Assembly: GCA_947498985.1 (NCBI GenBank) | Contig: CANMMF010000004.1 | Coordinates: 1-64,000, forward strand | Reading direction: 5' to 3' | DNA from: an uncultured Paracoccaceae bacterium | GTDB lineage: Bacteria; Pseudomonadota; Alphaproteobacteria; Rhodobacterales; Rhodobacteraceae | DNA: 64,000 nucleotides | Shown here: one piece after another, positions 63,947 through 64,000 of the stretch | How the letters are laid out: each line of letters starts with the position of its first letter | How positions within the stretch are numbered: position 1 is the first letter of the stretch | Translations under genes and position numbers: made by a program | The notes under the pieces: model-generated | What the model was told of the DNA's origin: nothing | Seen by the model: the letters and a program-made list of their open reading frames with translations, nothing else | Databases searched by the model: none

Positions 63947-64000
63947 CCGGCGCATAATAAGTCCGGGCGGACAGGATCCGGACGTGAAAAAAGGCGGGAC

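Overview
The window looks like chromosomal DNA of a high-GC alphaproteobacterium of the Rhodobacteraceae (Roseobacter-type). Supporting signs are the purC/purS/purQ and dctB/dctD layout, an F1-ATPase zeta-subunit gene (DUF1476), a fused indolepyruvate oxidoreductase, ArgC with a GTGCNA active-site variant, YqaA/DsbB pairing, and a repeated extragenic element built around AAGTATTTC. I see no prophage, transposase, CRISPR array or rRNA. Most of the window is core metabolism, with a few accessory secreted proteins.

Layout. 1-644: 5' part of a minus-strand gene made of 60-bp tandem repeats. 645-948: AT-rich divergent region with DnaA-box matches. 949-2679: xth, bolA, a small membrane protein and grxD. 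2797-5069 (minus): a membrane protein, zapA and a coiled-coil partner. 5321-10082: tkt, DUF808, DoxX and a first GAPDH. 10441-13559 (minus): dctB/dctD. 13597-18067 (minus): purQ, purS and purC, with a protease/beta-helix gene lodged between purS and purC. 18260-21745: ATPase inhibitor, DMT transporter, FadL-like porin, MobA-like transferase. 21742-25995 (minus): two Hint-domain proteins, one a large RTX protein. 26901-26986: tRNA-Leu(CAA). 27086-32215: yqaA-dsbB, an Lrp regulator with arginase and ornithine cyclodeaminase, then a second GAPDH. 32543-38551: small proteins, coaD, a CBS protein, LysR/mmsA. 38676-46653: carboxylate-amine ligase, argC, DUF3592, a second LysR and the indolepyruvate oxidoreductase. 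46840-53052: acyltransferase, murI, then a three-gene overlapping operon (PLP ammonia-lyase, M24 hydrolase, Asp/Glu racemase-like) and a secreted protein. 53245-59273: purL, M48 protease, small proteins and prfC. 59595-63826 (minus): OmpA-family protein, CoxE-like VWA protein, MoxR-like ATPase.

How the genes fit together. Four purine genes (purC, S, Q, L) supply the FGAM synthase complex and SAICAR synthase. Two GAPDH paralogs sit behind GTTAGCGNTAAC-like palindromes that resemble the operator of the alphaproteobacterial central-carbon regulator CceR. They differ at the residue that sets coenzyme preference. Arginase and ornithine cyclodeaminase make an arginine-to-proline route under a divergent Lrp-type regulator. 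Each LysR gene is divergent from a catabolic enzyme gene (mmsA, indolepyruvate oxidoreductase).

The most notable unexplained feature is a pair of about 160-nt intergenic elements, directly after purL and directly after prfC. They fold into the same branched structure, with compensatory base changes in at least two stems. Other points of interest are the 20-residue repeat protein, the DnaA-box cluster, DctD without its GAFTGA loop, and paired Hint proteins in which one has lost the usual first cysteine.
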